Position numbers and translations under genes: made by a program. A DNA stretch of 64,000 nt from Hyaloscypha bicolor E (Eukaryota > Ascomycota > Leotiomycetes > Helotiales > Hyaloscyphaceae): positions 248,001 through 312,000 of the forward strand of contig NW_020194631.1 in the NCBI RefSeq assembly GCF_002865645.1, read 5' to 3'. Position 1 is the first letter of the stretch, and each line of letters begins with the position of its first letter. Below the pieces are notes generated by a model. It was not told the DNA's origin. It did no database searches and saw only the letters and a program-made list of their open reading frames with translations. This document shows positions 58,020 through 64,000 of the stretch, one piece after another.

Positions 58020-59677
58020 ATGGATTTCACCATTCGCAACACAGGCGTGCTTGTTTCAGTTGTCGTCTTCATTTTTTGGTATATTGGACAGTCCATCCGG
58101 GTCGCTAAGTTCAAGAAGCAGAATGGATGCCGGCCAATTTGCAACCGGCTGCCTCAATTGGAGCGCGTCGTCGGAGTCGATCTCTATCGAACGCAAATCA
58201 ACGCATCAAAAGACGGAAGAATTCTGGAGCTGGCAAAAAGCCGTTATGATACACATGGAATGACATGGTCAGCTCGCATGATGGGGCAGACATACGTCAA
58301 TACTATCGATATTGAGAACATCAAGGCCATCCTAGCGAGTAACTTCAAAGACTTCGGACTGGGTCAGAGGCAGGAGGCGTTTGGGGCAATGTTAGGACAG
58401 GGAATCTTTACTACTGGTAAGTTATTAGGTCAAAACGGGATAGTCTTTTGCTAACATGAAAAAGACGGCGCAAAGTGGGAGCATTCACGGGCAAGTAATT
58501 AGACCAGCTTTGTCTCGATTACCCTCTAACTTCAAGCAGGCCCTCGTCAGACCAAACTTCACCAGGGCTCAGGTAGCCGATCTCAACTCGTTCGAGATTC
58601 ATATTCAGCAATTCATCTCAAAGATCCCAAGAGATGGCTCGACGGTGGATCTCCAACCATTATTCTTCCGGCTGACCTTAGATACGGCAACCGAGTTCCT
58701 CTTCGGAGAATCAGTTCGCTCTCTCAACAGCACCGAAGGCTCGGAAGAAGACCACTTTCAGCAAGCCTACGATTTAGCACAGAGCCGGCTCGCCAACAGG
58801 GGCCGGTTGGGAAAGTTGATTTGTCTGTATCGTGATAAGGAGTTTGATGCTGCTTGTAAAACAGTTCACCAGTTCGTGGACAAGATCATCTTTAGATCTC
58901 TGGAGAAACTTCACCCACGAGACGCCGAGAAGTCGATTGATGGCAATGGACAGCCGGAACGATATGTCTTCCTAACGGAGATGCTGAAATCGACCACAGA
59001 CCCAAAGCAGTTACGAGATGAACTTCTCAATATTCTCCTCGCTGGGCGGGATACAACGGCCAGTCTACTCAGCAATACGTTCCATGTTCTTGCTAGACGA
59101 CCAGATATCTGGAAGAAGCTGAAAGTGGAAGTCGATGGACTCAGAGGCATGAAGCCAGACTACGAGACGTTGAGGAATATGAAGTACATCAAGTATCTCC
59201 TCAATGAATGTGTGTAACCCCCGCCAATCCTTTAAGAAGCTGCTAATCGTTTCAGCTCTGCGGCTCTATCCCGTTGTACCGAACAACGCACGATTCGCCA
59301 ACAAAGACACCGTCCTCCCTCGCGGAGGAGGACCAAATGGCGAATCCCCAATCTTTATAAAGAAGGGAGGAATTGTAGCGTACCACGTCTACGCCATGCA
59401 CAGACGGACAGACATATATGGGCCGGACGCAAACGAATTCCGACCAGAGAGGTGGGCTTCCGACCTGCGGCCATCTTGGGGCTATTTGCCATTCAACGGT
59501 GGGCCGCGAATATGTGTCGGGCAGCAGTTTGCACTGACAGAGGCGAGCTACACGATTGTGAGGCTATTGCAGGCGTTTGGGGGGATCGATGATAGAGATA
59601 GATCGGAGTGGATTGAGCAGCTTTCGCTGACATGTTGTTCAGCGAATGGTGTCAAAGTTGCGTTGAACCCGAGATAA
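58020..59677 (+). CDS. CYP52-type cytochrome P450 (fatty acid / alkane hydroxylase-like, P450-3)
   Basis: There are four exons (58020-58416, 58465-58490, 58540-59209, 59256-59677), encoding about 504 aa. It has an N-terminal anchor (VLVSVVVFIFWYIGQSI), then the CYP52 signature around FTTDGAKWEHSRALVRPNFT, the I-helix LLAGRDTTASLLSNTF, ExxR as ESLR, FRPERW and the haem loop FNGGPRICVGQQFALTEA. Exon 2 is only 26 bp. The intron after it begins GCAAGT, a GC-AG intron; this splice alone restores the family motif. CYP52 enzymes omega-hydroxylate fatty acids or alkanes at the ER membrane, and the retained motifs fit that. It is 24 kb from the polyketide cluster, with core genes between, so cluster membership is unlikely. 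Confidence 0.93.
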
Positions 59678-59854
59678 TGCTTTGCTTGCTCATTCTACAT
59701 AAGACATGACTTTACGAGACCGCCCTCCACCTAGGAACCAAAAGTAGATAGCCTAATGATCAGACGACTATAACTTTCAGTACGGAGAGTACCTCGACCA
59801 AGTTTTCACATTTGAATCACTTCCCAATCAGACTGCCTTCCATCAACTTTCCAG

Positions 59855-60238
59855 ATGTCATCAGAAACCACAGGCATCCCCGCGCAGCCCCGGATCACTA
59901 ATCACTCCTACCCAGGCCAACCACCGAGCCTGAATCTCGGCTCCACACATGCTTGTTATCCCTTTTGTTGCACATCGCTTTTCCTATCAGACAATGATCA
60001 CACCACGCCCATCCCTCTCCCCGATTGTCCCCAAAAACCCCCCCGACGCGAAATCGACCGGCCTAGGCCAGAGAGAAAGGTACGGAGGTACTTACCTCTC
60101 CCCTCTGCACCAAAAAGAAAGCTTTCTTCAATCTCAGACTTTGGCAAACTAGGGGAGAGGCAACGGACAGAACACGCCACCTTTGCGTCACTTGGGTTTG
60201 GAAAGGGAGTGAGGCGAGGGCAAGAGGGAAAGGACTGA
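59855..60238 (+). CDS. Possible small protein, unrecognised
   Basis: A 127-codon frame from an ATG (MSSETTGIPAQPRITNHSYP) with a proline-rich start and a basic second half. I know no homologue. The opposite strand also carries an open frame over part of it (60063-60482), so coding status is uncertain. It could be the first exon of a longer gene or chance. Confidence 0.2.
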   Translation: MSSETTGIPAQPRITNHSYPGQPPSLNLGSTHACYPFCCTSLFLSDNDHTTPIPLPDCPQKPPRREIDRPRPERKVRRYLPLPSAPKRKLSSISDFGKLGERQRTEHATFASLGFGKGVRRGQEGKD

Positions 60239-63200
60239 GAATTTGTTGCACGTCTGATTTTTTCATCGCCGATCCGCTGTGAAGAGATCGTTGAGGAGGA
60301 TCGAAAGCCACAGGCGAGGATGAAATGGAGGGGAGTGGCTGGTTGCTTGTGCTGACTGGTGTGGTGTCAGGGGTGCTGGCATCGGATGGTGGTTGGCTGA
60401 TGGGTAATTTAGTTGTGTATTGTAGACGAAAGCTCCCTCGTGAGTTTTTAACTTGGAAAGAAAATAGTTTTAATTTATTCAATTTCGTTGTGATGGTTGA
60501 GGAGGGGAGGAGTCGAAAGCGGGAGAGTGAACCCCTGCATTTTCAGCGTTGGGAGAGAGTATCAGCGGCTTTTTCGGGAGGTTCTCAAGTTCTGGATTAT
60601 AGGATTTTTGTTCAGTCTCTCTCTAAAATTGTCGATACGGTAGTTTCCTTTCTACTCTGTTTCTTTTGATTTGGTAGCGATGTTGTTAGTCATTAATTCT
60701 TCGGAGCGAGGAGCTTGGTGAAGCACACTTCAGTATGATCTCAAAAGGAGTCAATTCTCACCGTGCTTCAAACGATTTGATAGCACTGCAAGTTTTGGGT
60801 GTGAGAGGGTGCAGTTGCTCACCTGGTATCTTGCACACTCATAGGAATTAATGAAGTTGTCCTTTGACCCAAGAAAGACTTTGACCTTGAAGATGCATTT
60901 ACTGGTAATGTGGGGAATTGGCGGAGTTAGGTCTCCGTTATCTAGACCTCTTGTTCAGGAAAGACTTCAGCAATTCAACTATAGGGGACAGCTCTTAGCT
61001 TCACAGAGCAGTGATAAGTCCACTGGCAAGCTTTCAGCTGCAGTGGAAGTTTGGTTATGCAACCATAGCAAACGGTAGGTGCTGGCAGTGCTAGAAGCTT
61101 GAAAGCTGCAACAGATATTGTTGCACATCGTAACCTGTAATGCAGGATGGGATTTGTGACTTTCCCCATGCGCTTAAAACATTAGGTGTTCCTGGTGGTA
61201 AATGGGAGAGCCAAAAGTCCTCTAATCGTGGAGAACGGAGAAAGAGATCAGAGGGAAACAGGTGCTGCATTGCCTCTCTGTGAGTGTACCGTGCCGAGTG
61301 GAGTGGCAGCTGCGGTGTCCTCTGCGGGTGAGAAGCCTCGTTGAAATGCTGTGCAGAGATCATAGGCCAGGATAGCCCCTATCAGACAGTGTGCTACCTG
61401 CTGGTGAGCCAGCCCACAGCACGCAATTCACCCCACGAAAAGGAAACCGAGGCGTTGCATGCCGTGAGGGAAATCTTCTCGGTGGGTTGTTGGTTCCAGT
61501 AATCCACAGAGCAGCAAACGAAGGTATCAGGCAGCTCAGGAGGCAATGCAGTGAATATAGCAGGATTCTCAAGTCGAAGTACATTTCGATGTGATGCTAG
61601 TAATTGCTGACTGGGAAGCAGTGAAGCACATTCGAGGTTCTAGGGGTCCCGTAACCAAGGAAAGGCTACCTACTTCAGGACTCGCCTCGGACAGGGATGT
61701 TGACCCCGAAGTCTTAAGTGTCTCCGGCAATTGCGGCCTCGACTAGCCTCCTTTCACGGAACTCTGCAGCAAACAACTTCTGTCAGTTCTCACAGAGTAC
61801 GTATCACATACATCGAGAACAGTGTGAGAGCACCACAATGTGATTGATGCAGTACAGCACGCGACTGGCGGAGCCTCCTCCCTTCTCCTGAGTATCTCAA
61901 ATTTTCCTCCGTTTTTCGATTCTCTAGCCACTGACTCGTTGGATCCCATTTCCCATTGGCACGAACTTTAGTTCAAAGCTTCTGAGGCGCTGGCTTCTCA
62001 GAGTCGGCACTTGGGGTCCTCGCTAATGTGCCTCTGCGATGGTCTATCTGCGAAGCTGAATGCTCTTTTTGAAGGCCGTGGGACCTTTGAGGTAACGATG
62101 GTGAACAGTACGACCAAGTAAAGCCTACAAAGCAGCTTTCTGGCTCATAGACAGCAGAGCAGAACTAGTACCGCCATTCCTTTTGCGATGGACTCGGACT
62201 TTATGCAGAACTCAGATCGCCAAGACCTAGTTGAGTAGAGAACTCTCATCAGTACCTTCAAAGCAGCCTCGCAAGCCTACCAGAATCTCTTCAACACTTA
62301 CCTAAACTTCGAGAATCACGAAGCTATACCGGATATGAGAATTCTCGTCAAATGAGCCAGAATATATCGTCCGAGTCGGTTTGTTAGGGCCACAAAGTTC
62401 AGGGGAATCTTCCCAGCAACAAAACACTTCGACACACACGTGGAACAGCAGCACTGCAGAGCAAACCCAGTCGATCGATTCGGTGAACCTCTTAGAATTC
62501 TTTCCGGTCCGCACAGGGTAGAGATAGCATGTTGAGGAGCGTGGATGTCGAAAAGGAGCTTGGAGAGGAACAATTATACATCGAGTCATTGGGGAAAGTC
62601 AACAAGCATTGAGAAAATGCGGTGATATCTCTGTGGAGTAGAGGACAAAGTCACATACATACATACCTGCATACTAGGTTTGGATCCGAAGGCAAGATGA
62701 GGGCAATAAGGAGGCAGCAACACAAAATTGGTTTGCAAAGCAGAAGTTCAATTCTCTTGAAGATCGAGCATCCCAATGCTGAGGAGCTGAAGCCATCAAG
62801 AAGCTCCAACTTCTTGTGAAATGAGTGAATGCAAAACCATAGCCGGTAGCGTTTCTGGAAGCTGTGTCCCTGGGGACGTTTGAATATCGTGTGCTAACGA
62901 AGATCCTTCCGTTTCTGGCAATGACGCAATCAATAAATGGCTGGACCCTGAAATTCCGCGAAAGCAGAAGTGGAAGCAATCACATCCAAGACGGGAGGCC
63001 GTTCTTCCCTTCTCCATGTATATTTCATTCCTTCTGACGACCTCCAGGGCATAACAATCGCGCGTGGTTCCACCACCATTCGCATTCGCATCTCACGTTT
63101 GCCAGTGCAACCGCCTTGAACGACACGAAAAGGGATTGACCGACGGTGAAACTCATCACATCTTGCACCAAAAGAGAATTCGACTGAATCATGTCCAAGA

Positions 63201-63329
63201 TCTGGCTCCCGAGTGAGGTCGGTTCCATGGCATGGCTCGGCGCACTGAGACAATGAGACCAGATCAAGACCCATATGGGGTCATCCCTGGCACGACCGAG
63301 CCTGCCCAGAACGCTTTCTTCCTCGAGCT
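60239..63329. other. 3.1-kb region, no gene seen
   Basis: Many short frames but no domain, no consistent splice chain and no repeat that I recognise. It may be intergenic, or the long intron-bearing leader of a gene that continues beyond the right edge. Confidence 0.35.
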
Positions 63330-63668
63330 GTGAGGCTCGACAGGCTGTTGCATAGGATGTCTTGCTGCTTTGTCAGCGTGCTAATAAAGCAAACGGCTGT
63401 TCCCAAACAAGATCCTCCGTCGAAGGGTGAAGTCCAAAATTCTCCTCCCAGCAGCGGCCGCGAACCCAGGGCCGTGTCATCTGTTCCAAAGCTGCATCAA
63501 AGGGAATCTGGCCCGGACGATGAGGTCTCATTCGATGGCCCTCCGACTGTCTCGACCTCCGAGTCCAATAGCACAACGTCGCCCTCGGGAGGCCGCTTTA
63601 CTTCTAACACATTTAGCTATCACGCCAATGACAATGAATCTGCTTCCTCCAAAAACTCATTGGGCTAA
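63330..63668 (+). CDS. Possible exon of a Ser/Thr-rich low-complexity protein
   Basis: A 112-codon frame. Its second half (PPTVSTSESNSTTSPSGGRF, NDNESASSKNSLG) is Ser/Thr/Asn rich with acidic residues, a composition typical of disordered parts of fungal regulators. An acceptor-like CAG just before 63381 and donor-like GTGAGT near 63696 would allow it to be an internal exon. No domain is present and the right edge of the window prevents a check. Confidence 0.25.
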   Translation: MRLDRLLHRMSCCFVSVLIKQTAVPKQDPPSKGEVQNSPPSSGREPRAVSSVPKLHQRESGPDDEVSFDGPPTVSTSESNSTTSPSGGRFTSNTFSYHANDNESASSKNSLG

Positions 63669-64000
63669 AAGGTGTTTCGATGGGAGGACGAGCCGTGAGT
63701 CCTCAAAGTCATTCTCATGTTAGTAGCCAAATCAAGAATCGCTGACCTTTCCTTTTCCTTTTCGTAGAATCCATATCCTAGGAGCTATTCAGAACTTTGG
63801 GGTTTTTGATTGCAATTAGAGAGAATAACGCTGGCCAGTTCAGCGTTCGTGTCGTGAGCGAAAATTCTTGTAGTATTACCGGCCTCGAACCCGACTCCCT
63901 TTCGAACTCCGCTGCTTCACGGATCTCTTGATAAAGACCGACAAGAAGGAATTTCTGACCCGCGTTCGTGGATTGAGAAACCAACAAATAGATTCTCGCC

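Noticed and set aside
58020..59677. P450-3 as part of the polyketide cluster
   Set aside because: Several core genes and about 24 kb separate it from the cluster, and its motifs point to fatty acid or alkane hydroxylation.

Overview
The window is nuclear DNA of a filamentous ascomycete (Pezizomycotina). The evidence is multidomain iterative polyketide synthases, many GT-AG introns of about 45-100 bp, a Zn2Cys6 regulator, three P450s with family-typical exon structures, fungal housekeeping genes (HSE1, RTP1 and creD homologues), and many small inverted-repeat transposons. The order or genus cannot be told from sequence alone. All exon structures below were deduced by eye from frame continuity, splice sites and protein motifs.

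Region 1 (about 1-33.8 kb) is a polyketide biosynthetic cluster. In order it holds a highly reducing PKS (PKS1, minus; KS-AT-DH-inactive MT-ER-KR-ACP), a divergent P450, an alpha/beta hydrolase of the polyketide-transferase type, a Zn2Cys6 regulator (minus), a stand-alone trans-enoyl reductase (minus), a second PKS sharing a promoter with it (PKS2, plus; KS-AT-DH-MT-KR-ACP-thioester reductase), and a second P450. The simplest reading is a lovastatin-like division of labour. PKS2 plus the trans-ER would make a C-methylated core released reductively as an aldehyde or alcohol. PKS1 would make an unmethylated reduced acyl chain. The hydrolase would offload or transfer a chain, and the P450s would oxidise the product. 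PKS1 lies close to the left edge, so the cluster may continue outside the window. Small TA-flanked elements and a LINE remnant are scattered between the genes.

Region 2 (about 34-38 kb) is a transposon graveyard. A decayed Hsp70/actin-like ATPase-type gene is interrupted by a 1.77-kb element with an 8-bp target duplication. That element itself carries an intact Tc1/mariner-type transposase gene. A second, MITE-like element disrupts the 3' end of the same gene.

Region 3 (about 38.8-60 kb) is mostly core genome: a mitochondrial iron-dependent alcohol dehydrogenase (hydroxyacid-oxoacid transhydrogenase), a novel protein with 15-residue repeats followed by a long decayed minisatellite, the ESCRT-0 protein Hse1, the RNA polymerase II assembly factor Rtp1, the arrestin CreD, and a CYP52-type P450. 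Long stretches around 46.5-49.5, 54.9-58.0 and 60.2-63.9 kb show no gene I can support.
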